Shown: one piece after another, positions 6,603 to 12,632 of the stretch | Numbering within the stretch: position 1 is the stretch's first letter | Layout: each line of letters opens with the position of its first letter | Assembly (NCBI GenBank): GCA_007133145.1 | Contig: SLNF01000211.1 | Location: 1-13,464, forward strand | DNA: 13,464 nucleotides | Direction: 5' to 3' | Origin: Nitriliruptorales bacterium | GTDB taxonomy: Bacteria > Actinomycetota > Nitriliruptoria > Euzebyales > Egibacteraceae | Position numbers and translations under genes: made by a program | The notes under the pieces: generated by a model | What the model was told of the DNA's origin: nothing | Seen by the model: the letters and a program-made list of their open reading frames with translations, nothing else | Database searches by the model: none

Positions 6603-8057
6603 TCAGCGCTGCGCGACACTGCCGAGGACGAAGAGCCCGACGTGCTGCCCCGGCTCCTCGACGGTCCACAGCGGGCGCGCGGTGCGCGTCTGGCCGGCAC
6701 GCTCGACGCTGCGCAGCTCCCACGGGCGGCTCGCCTCGCCCTCCCAGCGCAGCCCCGCCGGCACCGGTCCCTCGTCGGGCTCGGCCCGATCACGGAGCTC
6801 GGTCCGCGAGGGGATGCGCGGCTGGCCGACCTCCGCGGCTGCGCCACCCTGCCCATCGACGGCCAGGCCACCCACGGTCGCGGGCAGGGCCGCGGGCACC
6901 GCGGTGCTGCGCACCCCCGGGGCGGGGGCGAGGTGGCGGAACGTCGCGAGCGCCGGCGCCTCGACGGGCTCGGGCTCGCTCTCGGCGGGGTTGAGGTAGC
7001 CCACGGCGAGCCCGGCGGCGTCGTAGTGCTGCACGAGCCAGGCCGGCACGGCCAGGGCTGCGCCGATCGCGGCGGCGGTGACCACCCCGGCCACGCCGAC
7101 CTCGGCGCGGCGGCGCCAGGGCGCGAGGTCCCCGGGGGGATCGAGGAGGCGCTCGACCCGGGCGCCGACGACCGCTCCCCCACCGGCGACCGCGCGTCGC
7201 GTCGGCCCGGCGGCGCAGGCCACCGGTCGGCGCGTCGCGACGCTGTGCTCCCACACCTTGAGGATGCTCGAGGCGAGCGCGGCCGGGCGCCGGGTGGCCT
7301 CGCTCGCGAGGGTGTCGGCGCTCTCCTCCCGCTCACGGTGCAACCAGCGCGACGCGAGGTGCACCGGCGGGAGGAAGAAGAGGACGTCACGCACGAGGCC
7401 GGTCGCCCCCGCGAGGAGGTTGTCGCGCCGGCGGATGTGCGCGAGCTCATGGGCGAGCAGGCCCTCGAGCTCGCGCTGGTCGAGCTCGTCGACGACGGCG
7501 GGGTCGACGACGACGACCGGGCGGTGGACCCGGGCGGTGAAGGCCCCGCCGGGACAGCTTGGCAGCAGGAGCAACTCGGGGCTGCGGCGCAGCCCGAGGC
7601 GACTCGTGAGGCGCTCGACAACAGGCACGAGGTCGCCGTAGCCCGACGGCGACGTCGCCTGCCGTAGCAGGCGCCGGACGGCGACGACCCCGCCGAGGCG
7701 GCGGGCCAGCAGCGCCGTGGCGACGACCGCCCACGCGAGGAGGAGGACGTCGATGCGTGCCTGCGGCACGAGGGACCAGGACTCGCCGAGGAGATCGAGC
7801 AACTGCCCGCCCGCCGCCGAGGACGAGGTGACCCACAGCCGGGGGAGGAACGCGTCGCCGACGCTGAACGCGGCGACGACGAGCGCGGTGCTCACCGGAG
7901 CGAGCACGAGGAGGCGTCGCCCGCGGCCGGAGTGGACCCGACCGGAGCGCACGGCGAGGCTCACGAGTCCCACCGCGGCGAGCGATCCGAGGAGCGCACG
8001 CACGGCGAAGGACTCGGTGAGCAGGAGGAACAGCCCCCCCGACCCCGCCGAGATCAC
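6603..8057 (-). CDS. M56-family (BlaR1-like) membrane metalloprotease
   Basis: This is a 484-residue integral membrane protein, probably a signal transducer that inactivates the neighbouring repressor. Zinc-protease motif HELAH stands at 203-207 (H203, E204, H207), followed by RRRD (D212). The motif EESAD at 244-248 probably supplies the third ligand (E244), matching the M56 pattern HExxH...E-x-x-x-D. Hydrophobic spans lie near 17-36, 48-66, 103-119 and 320-341, the four-span layout of BlaR1. After the last span come about 143 residues that should be outside the cell. They are Pro/Glu/Ala-rich at first and show no SxxK-type penicillin-binding domain, so a beta-lactam sensor role is not supported. 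GTG 8057 shares one base with the repressor stop (TAGTG), with GGAGGGG just upstream in the repressor end. This coupling implies fixed stoichiometry. Mycobacterium tuberculosis Rv1845c is a known M56 protein also lacking a penicillin sensor. Confidence 0.88.
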   Translation of the reverse strand: MISAGSGGLFLLLTESFAVRALLGSLAAVGLVSLAVRSGRVHSGRGRRLLVLAPVSTALVVAAFSVGDAFLPRLWVTSSSAAGGQLLDLLGESWSLVPQARIDVLLLAWAVVATALLARRLGGVVAVRRLLRQATSPSGYGDLVPVVERLTSRLGLRRSPELLLLPSCPGGAFTARVHRPVVVVDPAVVDELDQRELEGLLAHELAHIRRRDNLLAGATGLVRDVLFFLPPVHLASRWLHREREESADTLASEATRRPAALASSILKVWEHSVATRRPVACAAGPTRRAVAGGGAVVGARVERLLDPPGDLAPWRRRAEVGVAGVVTAAAIGAALAVPAWLVQHYDAAGLAVGYLNPAESEPEPVEAPALATFRHLAPAPGVRSTAVPAALPATVGGLAVDGQGGAAAEVGQPRIPSRTELRDRAEPDEGPVPAGLRWEGEASRPWELRSVERAGQTRTARPLWTVEEPGQHVGLFVLGSVAQR

Positions 8058-8461
8058 TACCCCTCCTGCTCCCGGAGCTCGTCGATCCGTGCCCGCAGGC
8101 CCTCGTCGGCCGCAGGCTCCTCGTCGTCGGCCATGACCTTCACGAAGTAGCTCATCGCCGGCTCCGGGAAGCGCTCGACGAGCCAGTCGACGACGGAGGT
8201 CACCGTCGTCTCGGCGTACTCTTCGCGGGTGATGACCGGACGGTAGCGGTGGGCGAGGCCGCTCGTGTCGCGCTCGAGCAGGCCCTTCGAAGCCAGGCGC
8301 GCCATCGTCGTCATGACCGTGGTGTAGGCGAGATCGCGACGGTCGGCGAGCGCCTCATGGACGTCGCGCACCGTCGTGTCGCCGAGGTCCCACACGGTCT
8401 CCATGACCTCGGTCTCAAGCGGGCCGAGCAGGCCCTCGGGCTCCTCGCGTCGTCGGCTCAT
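8057..8461 (-). CDS. BlaI/MecI/CopY-family transcriptional repressor
   Basis: This is a 134-residue cytoplasmic winged-helix repressor. The opening LGPLETEVMETVWDLGDTTV (12-31) and VRDVHEALADRRDLAYTTVM (31-50) are textbook for the Penicillinase_R family. The recognition helix is about 45-60 (AYTTVMTTMARLASKG), and the wing is LLERDTSGLAHRYRPV (61-76). The remaining part is the helical dimerisation tail ending in an acidic linker, DDEEPAADEG. Length is normal (about 120-140). ATG 8461 is preceded by GAGGG (8471-8467) five bases away. In this family a partner M56 protease leads to repressor cleavage; the staphylococcal N-F cleavage site is not visible here, so the cleavage point is unknown. Targets probably include its own promoter; others cannot be read. 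BlaI proteins regulate beta-lactamase or, in mycobacteria, also other genes; no beta-lactamase lies in this window. Confidence 0.92.
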   Translation of the reverse strand: MSRRREEPEGLLGPLETEVMETVWDLGDTTVRDVHEALADRRDLAYTTVMTTMARLASKGLLERDTSGLAHRYRPVITREEYAETTVTSVVDWLVERFPEPAMSYFVKVMADDEEPAADEGLRARIDELREQEG

Positions 8462-8490
8462 CGCAGCCCTCGCATCCTCTGAGGTCGGGT

Positions 8491-8509
8491 GGCGGTGCAG
8501 GGCACCGTC
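8491..8509 (-). promoter_or_regulatory. Dyad upstream of the BlaI-type gene, candidate operator
   Basis: CGGTGC (8493-8498) and GCACCG (8502-8507) are perfect inverted arms around AGG, extended one base pair and one G-T wobble outwards to 8491 and 8509. The site lies about 30 bases before the repressor start and downstream of a possible -10. BlaI proteins bind dyads near their own promoters, so this may be the operator; equally it could be a leader hairpin. It does not show the TACA/TGTA core known from staphylococcal and mycobacterial sites. Confidence 0.3.
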
Positions 8510-8524
8510 GTCGTGTTCGACAGC

Positions 8525-8530
8525 ATCGTA
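8525..8530 (-). promoter_or_regulatory. Candidate -10 element of the repressor/protease pair
   Basis: The minus strand reads TACGAT at 8530-8525, a good actinobacterial TANNNT -10. It lies within the 8-base palindrome TCGTACGA (8526-8533) and is flanked by CGTCGT/ACGACG inverted arms 15 bases apart. No convincing -35 is visible because the expected place falls in the GC-rich stem of the hairpin after tpiA. The leader would be about 57 bases. Confidence 0.3.
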
Positions 8531-8540
8531 CGACGCGCGA

Positions 8541-8580
8541 CCGCCCGCGGGCCAGGGGGGCTCCCCGGCGCCGCGGGCGG
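8541..8580 (-). terminator. Strong 40-base hairpin after tpiA
   Basis: Twenty bases past the tpiA stop (minus strand), CCGCCCGCGG (8541-8550) and CCGCGGGCGG (8571-8580) form ten perfect pairs. After a small internal loop, six more pairs (one G-T) close on a 5-base apex. No T-run follows in the direction of transcription, so it resembles the T-less hairpins often found at gene ends in high-GC Actinobacteria. It probably ends or strongly reduces the gap-pgk-tpiA transcript, which isolates the repressor/protease pair. Confidence 0.55.
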
Positions 8581-8600
8581 CGACCGTCGATGGCGGGCGC

Positions 8601-9371
8601 TCAGCCGCGATGATGCCGGCAGATCACCGCGAAGTCGTCGGCCTTGAGGCTCGCCCCGCCGACGAGGGCGCCGTCGATGTCGGGCTGGGCCATGAGCTCG
8701 GCGGCGTTGCCGGCCTTCACGCTGCCGCCGTACTGGATGCGGACGCTCTCGGCCGCCTCCCCGCCGGCGAGGTCCCCGACGATCTCGCGGACGTAGCCGC
8801 ACATCGCGTTCGCGTCCTCGCTCGTCGCGGTGCGGCCGGTGCCGATCGCCCACACCGGCTCGTAGGCGATGACGACCTTCGCTGGGTCGTCGACCCCCTC
8901 GAGTCCGGCGCGCACCTGCCGGTCGACGACGACCTCGGCGTCGCCGGCCTCGCGCTCCTCGAGGGTCTCGCCGACGCAGAAGATCGGCACGAGACCCCCG
9001 TCGAGGACGGCGCGGACCTTGCGGTTGACCGTCGCGTCGTCCTCGCCGAAGAGCGCCCGGCGCTCCGAGTGGCCGCAGACGACGTAGGTGACGTTGAGTT
9101 GGGAGAGCATCCCGACGCTCACCTCGCCGGTGAAGGCGCCGGCGTCCTCCCAGTGGCAGTTCTGCGCCCCGAGCGCCATCGGGAGCTTGTCACCCTCGAT
9201 GAGCGTCTGGATGCTGCGCAGCGCGGTGAACGGGGGGATCACCGCGACCTCGGAGCGCTCGTAGTCCTCGGGCTCGAGCCGGTAGGCGACCTGCTGCACG
9301 AGCGCGATCGCCTCGAGGTGGTCGTTGTTCATCTTCCAGTTGCCCGCGATGAGCGGGGTACGGTCAGCCAC
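8601..9371 (-). CDS. tpiA: Triosephosphate isomerase
   Basis: This 256-residue cytoplasmic TIM-barrel enzyme interconverts dihydroxyacetone phosphate and glyceraldehyde 3-phosphate in glycolysis and gluconeogenesis. Catalytic residues are all present: N11 and K13 in AGNWKMN, H101 in VVCGHSERR, and E171 in the signature AYEPVWAIGTG (169-179). The flexible loop-6 motif GTGRTAT and phosphate-binding motif IQYGGSVKAGNAAEL follow, then GALVGGASLKADDF at the end. Length is normal (about 250). The GTG at 9371 directly abuts the TAA of the kinase gene (9374-9372) with no gap, and GGGAG lies just upstream. This placement makes coupled translation likely and fits a gap-pgk-tpiA operon. The hairpin 20 bases downstream probably ends that operon. 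Confidence 0.97.
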   Translation of the reverse strand: MADRTPLIAGNWKMNNDHLEAIALVQQVAYRLEPEDYERSEVAVIPPFTALRSIQTLIEGDKLPMALGAQNCHWEDAGAFTGEVSVGMLSQLNVTYVVCGHSERRALFGEDDATVNRKVRAVLDGGLVPIFCVGETLEEREAGDAEVVVDRQVRAGLEGVDDPAKVVIAYEPVWAIGTGRTATSEDANAMCGYVREIVGDLAGGEAAESVRIQYGGSVKAGNAAELMAQPDIDGALVGGASLKADDFAVICRHHRG

Positions 9372-10562
9372 TTACGCTCCCTTCCGCAGCGCAGCGACAC
9401 CGGGGAGGTCGACGCCCTCGAGGAACTCGAGGGAGGCACCGCCGCCGGTGGAGACGTGGGAGACCTCCTCGGCGAGGCCGAGACCGCGGATCGCCGCGGC
9501 GCTGTCGCCGCCGCCGATGACGGTGAAGCCGGTGCAGGCCGCGACGGCCTTGGCGACGCCCTCGGTGCCGGCTGCGAACGCCTCCCACTCGAAGACGCCC
9601 ATCGGGCCGTTCCACAGCACCGTGCGGGCGTCGGCGAGCACCGCCGCGTAGGCCGCGACGGTGTCGGGGCCCACGTCGAGGCCCATCTTGCCGGCGGGGA
9701 TGGCCCCGGCAGGCACGGTCTCGTGCGCAGCGTCCTCGGCGAAGCCCTCCGCGGCGACGATGTCCTTCGGCAGGTGGATCGTCGTGCCGGCGGCCTCGGC
9801 GCGCGACAGCAGGTCGCGGCAGGTCTCGAGCTGGTCCTCCTCGATCCTGCTGTCACCGACGTCGTGGCCCTGAGCCGCGAGGAACGTGAAGCACATCGCG
9901 CCGCCGATGAGCAGCGCGTCGACGACCCCGAGGAGGTTCTCGATCACGCCGAGCTTGTCGGAGACCTTCGCGCCGCCGAGGATCGCGACGAACGGGCGGT
10001 CGGGCGACTCGAGGAGGCGCGAGAGCGTCGCCACCTCTGCCTCGAGGAGCTCGCCGGCCACCGCCGGGCTGAGGCGCTCGGGCAGGCCCACGACGCTGGC
10101 GTGCGCCCGGTGGGACGAGCCGAACGCGTCGTTGACGTAGGCGTTGCCGAGGCGCGCGAGCTCGTCGGCGAAGTCGGGGTCGTTCTTCGTCTCCCCGGGC
10201 TCGAACCGCACGTTCTCGAGGACGACGACGTCACCGGGCGACATCGCCGCGACCTTCGCCTTGGCGTCGTCGCCGACGACGTCGGAGGCGGCGGTGACCG
10301 GCTTGCCGAGCAGCTCGCCGAGTCGGGCGGCAACCGGCGCGAGCCGGAACTTCTCGTCGGGGGCGCCCTTGGGACGGCCGAGGTGGCTCATGACGACGAC
10401 CTTCGCGCCGGCGTCGGCGAGCCGACGGATCGTCGGCAGGGACGCCGCGCCGCGGAGGTCGTCAGCGACCTCGCCGTCCTTGAGCGGCACGTTGAGGTCG
10501 GAGCGGACGAGCACCGTCCGCCCCGCCGGGTCGAAGGTGTCGAGTCCAGGTACCGGGGCCAT
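9372..10562 (-). CDS. pgk: Phosphoglycerate kinase
   Basis: This 396-residue monomeric cytoplasmic kinase transfers the phosphate of 1,3-bisphosphoglycerate to ADP, yielding ATP and 3-phosphoglycerate. Family motifs run in order: VLVRSDLNVPL (about 17-27), MSHLGRPKG, VVLENVRFEPGETKND, the hinge and nucleotide region AILGGAKVSDKLGVIENL, DVGPDTV, VLWNGPMGVFEWEAFAAGT and GGGDSAAAI near the C-terminus. Length is typical of bacterial Pgk (390-400). ATG 10562 lies three bases after the GAPDH stop. The spacing to the GGGGAG in the GAPDH end (about 12 bases) is long, so coupling to the upstream gene may help initiation. It is followed without a gap by tpiA. Confidence 0.98.
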   Translation of the reverse strand: MAPVPGLDTFDPAGRTVLVRSDLNVPLKDGEVADDLRGAASLPTIRRLADAGAKVVVMSHLGRPKGAPDEKFRLAPVAARLGELLGKPVTAASDVVGDDAKAKVAAMSPGDVVVLENVRFEPGETKNDPDFADELARLGNAYVNDAFGSSHRAHASVVGLPERLSPAVAGELLEAEVATLSRLLESPDRPFVAILGGAKVSDKLGVIENLLGVVDALLIGGAMCFTFLAAQGHDVGDSRIEEDQLETCRDLLSRAEAAGTTIHLPKDIVAAEGFAEDAAHETVPAGAIPAGKMGLDVGPDTVAAYAAVLADARTVLWNGPMGVFEWEAFAAGTEGVAKAVAACTGFTVIGGGDSAAAIRGLGLAEEVSHVSTGGGASLEFLEGVDLPGVAALRKGA

Positions 10563-10565
10563 GGC

Positions 10566-11570
10566 CTAGAGCCGCTCCCCGAGGTACACCGCGAGGTCGG
10601 CGAGCCGGGTGGAGTAGCCGAACTCGTTGTCGTACCAGCCGAGCACCTTGGCCTGACGCCCGTTCACGAGCGTGGCCTGACTGTCGAAGATGCAGCTGTG
10701 GGGGTCGCCGACGATGTCGGCGGAGACGATCTCGTCCTCCATGTAGTCGAGGACACCGGCCATCGGGCCCTCGGCGGCGGCCTTGAACGCGGCGTTGATC
10801 TCCTCCACCGTCGCCTCCTTCTCGAGGTTGACGGTGAGGTCGGTGATCGAGCCGGTCGGGACCGGGACGCGCATCGCCATGCCGTTGAGCTTGCCCTTGA
10901 GCTCGGGGAGCACGAGCGCGGCGGCCTGGGCGGCGCCGGTCGTCGTCGGGATGATCGACAAGGCGCCGGACCGCGCGCGACGCAGGTCCTTGTGCGGTCC
11001 GTCGAGCAGCGCCTGGTCGTTGGTGTAGGCGTGGACGGTCGTCATGAGACCCGTCTCGATGCCGAAGCTGTCGTTGAGGACCTTCGCCATCGGGGCGACC
11101 GAGCCGGTCGTGCAGCTCGCCATCGAGATGACGTGGTGCTTGGCGGGGTCGTAGTCGCCCTCGTTGATCCCCATGACGATGTTCGCGTCCTGGGACTTCG
11201 CGGGGGCGGAGATGACGACCTTCTTCGCTCCGGCGGTGAGGTGCTTGCCGGCGCTCTCCTTGTCCCGGAAGATCCCCGTGGACTCGATGACGATGTCGGC
11301 GCCGAGCTCGCCCCACGGGAGGTTCGCAGGGTCCTTCTCCGCGGTGACCCTCACGCGCTTGCCGTCGACGATGAGGTCGTCGCCGTCGACCTCGACCGTG
11401 CCGTCGTAGCGGCCGTTGACGCTGTCGTACTTCAGCAGGTGGGCGAGCGTGGCGCTGTCGGTGAGGTCGTTGACCCCCACGACCTCGATGTCCGCCCCGC
11501 TGGCCTTCGCGGCCCGGAGCATGATCCGGCCGATGCGCCCAAAGCCGTTGATGCCGACGCGTACTGTCAT
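10566..11570 (-). CDS. gap: Glyceraldehyde-3-phosphate dehydrogenase, type I
   Basis: This is a 334-residue phosphorylating GAPDH. It oxidises glyceraldehyde 3-phosphate with NAD and phosphate to 1,3-bisphosphoglycerate, the step before Pgk. The NAD-binding start is VGINGFGRIGR (5-15). D35 in VGVNDLTD is the usual NAD-preferring aspartate. The catalytic pair is C153 in ASCTT and H180 in TTVHAYTNDQ. HKDLRRAR, IIPTTTGAAQA, LNGMAMRVPVPTGSITDLTV and the ending WYDNEFGYSTRL are all family marks. Length is normal. ATG 11570 follows GGAGGGG (11581-11575). Odd: the active-site segment reads SMASCTTGSVAP where most family members have SNASCTTNCLAP or CTTNSIAP. The Asn after CTT is Gly and the second Cys is Ser. 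Catalytic residues remain, so the enzyme should be active. It heads the gap-pgk-tpiA run. Confidence 0.97.
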   Translation of the reverse strand: MTVRVGINGFGRIGRIMLRAAKASGADIEVVGVNDLTDSATLAHLLKYDSVNGRYDGTVEVDGDDLIVDGKRVRVTAEKDPANLPWGELGADIVIESTGIFRDKESAGKHLTAGAKKVVISAPAKSQDANIVMGINEGDYDPAKHHVISMASCTTGSVAPMAKVLNDSFGIETGLMTTVHAYTNDQALLDGPHKDLRRARSGALSIIPTTTGAAQAAALVLPELKGKLNGMAMRVPVPTGSITDLTVNLEKEATVEEINAAFKAAAEGPMAGVLDYMEDEIVSADIVGDPHSCIFDSQATLVNGRQAKVLGWYDNEFGYSTRLADLAVYLGERL

Positions 11571-11606
11571 CGCACCCCTCCACAGTCGATTGCTGGTATG
11601 CCGCTC

Positions 11607-11635
11607 ACCCTACCCAACGTTCGCGCGTTTACGTG
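11607..11635 (-). promoter_or_regulatory. Weak candidate promoter before gap
   Basis: The 129-base gap between whiA and gap (11571-11699) is less GC-rich than its surroundings. The minus strand has TAGGGT at 11612-11607 as a possible -10, about 37 bases before the ATG. The hexamer 17 bases upstream (11635-11630) is CACGTA, a poor -35. An AACGTT palindrome (11616-11621) lies between them. I cannot tell whether a real promoter is present. Confidence 0.22.
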
Positions 11636-11643
11636 CATCCGAA

Positions 11644-11666
11644 GGGTCCTTGCTCCCGTGGGACCC
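11644..11666 (-). terminator. Possible hairpin after whiA
   Basis: GGGTCC (11644-11649) and GGACCC (11661-11666) are perfect 6-base arms around an 11-base loop, about 34 bases beyond the whiA stop on the minus strand. Only a short TT follows. It could be a weak terminator, an attenuator or a regulator site for the glycolytic genes. Confidence 0.3.
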
Positions 11667-11699
11667 ACAGCCCTGCGTCGACGACACCTGGCATCGTCC

Positions 11700-12632
11700 T
11701 CATGGCCATGGGCCGGCCTCACCCTCGGCGAGGTCGACGAGGCGGGAGAGCCGTCGGTACACCGTCGCCTTGGCGGTGCCGAGCAGCCCCGCGAGCTCAC
11801 CGAGGCTCGCGTCGGGGTTGGCGAGGCGTGCGAGCGCGACGTCGCGGAGGTCCTCGGGCAGATTCTCGCTGCCGACCTCGCGGAGCAGCCCCTCGATGAC
11901 GGCGATCTGCCGCGCCGAGGCCGCGACGCTGCGCCCGAGGTTCGCGCGGTCGGCGTTCGCCGCCCGCGTGGCCTCCCCGCGCAGCTGCCGACGCAGCCGC
12001 CCGTCGTCGAAGGCGAGGAACGTCGCGTGGGCGCCGCTGCGGGCGAGCACCGCGCCGATCGCCTCGCCGGACTTCACGACGACGCGCCAGCCCTGCCCAT
12101 GCGCGCCGACGCCCACCCCTGCGACGCCGAGCTCACGGAGGAGCGCCGCAAGCTGCCCTGCCGTGGCCTCGCTCGGCGCCCGCACCTCGAGGTGCGGCTC
12201 CCGACCGACGCCGGCCAGTGACCCCGCGGCGAGGAGCGCGCCGCGCAGCGCCCCCTCCCGCACCGCCTCGTCGACGGGCCCACCCGCCGGCGCGGCCTCG
12301 AGGGGCGCGCCGTTGGCGTCGGTGAGGCCGAGGGCCGCGAGCGCCTCGACGCCCTCGACCCGCAGACGGTAGCGGGTCTCCGTCGCCAGCCCCCCGGCCC
12401 GCCGGGCCTCGAGGGCGGTGCGTGCGCCGGGCTGCCCGGCGACGAGCGCGCGTATCCGGCGCACGACCGCGGCGACGGGGGTCTCGAGCGTCCAAGCCGC
12501 GCCCTCGGCGCCACCGCGCCACAGCCAGGCGCCCCCAAAACGCAGCGCGGCAGCGGCTTCGGCCAGCGCGGGCTCGCCGACGGGCAGGGGCAGGCGGGCG
12601 AGCTCTTCGCGCAGTTCCCTGGTCAGGCTCAC
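11700..12632 (-). CDS. whiA: WhiA-family DNA-binding regulator
   Basis: This 310-residue protein has a LAGLIDADG-homing-endonuclease-like N-terminal fold (about 20-215) and a C-terminal helix-turn-helix. In Streptomyces WhiA acts with WhiB to trigger sporulation division; in other Actinobacteria and Firmicutes its role concerns division and metabolism. Family marks are MSLTRELREELARL (1-14), REGALRGALLAAGSLAG (125-141), the hallmark NADRANLGRSV (226-236) and LPEDLRDVALARLANPDASLGEL (258-280). GTG 12632 overlaps the upstream stop as GTGA, so it is coupled to the YvcK gene. Odd: the helix-turn-helix reads LLGTAKATVYRRLSRL (283-298), whereas typical WhiA has the SKSGVNHRLRK-type recognition helix. 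The family hallmark block is kept, so the identity stands, but DNA contacts may differ. Length is slightly short of usual (about 315-330). Confidence 0.93.
   Translation of the reverse strand: MSLTRELREELARLPLPVGEPALAEAAAALRFGGAWLWRGGAEGAAWTLETPVAAVVRRIRALVAGQPGARTALEARRAGGLATETRYRLRVEGVEALAALGLTDANGAPLEAAPAGGPVDEAVREGALRGALLAAGSLAGVGREPHLEVRAPSEATAGQLAALLRELGVAGVGVGAHGQGWRVVVKSGEAIGAVLARSGAHATFLAFDDGRLRRQLRGEATRAANADRANLGRSVAASARQIAVIEGLLREVGSENLPEDLRDVALARLANPDASLGELAGLLGTAKATVYRRLSRLVDLAEGEAGPWP

Noticed and set aside
6603..8461. Classical beta-lactam resistance regulator (BlaR1/BlaI with beta-lactamase)
   Set aside because: No penicillin-binding sensor motif is visible in the protease and there is no beta-lactamase gene in the window.
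8462..8476. Five-codon upstream frame ATG-CGA-GGG-CTG-CGA-TGA overlapping the repressor start
   Set aside because: It has no separate ribosome site and is most likely chance; the repressor has its own GAGGG at a proper distance.
8376..12221. A 1281-codon open frame on the plus strand
   Set aside because: It lies opposite blaI, tpiA, pgk, gap and whiA, all of which have strong family motifs. Its translation is low-complexity Asp/Glu/Val/Arg/His-rich and matches no family; long antisense frames are expected at this GC content.
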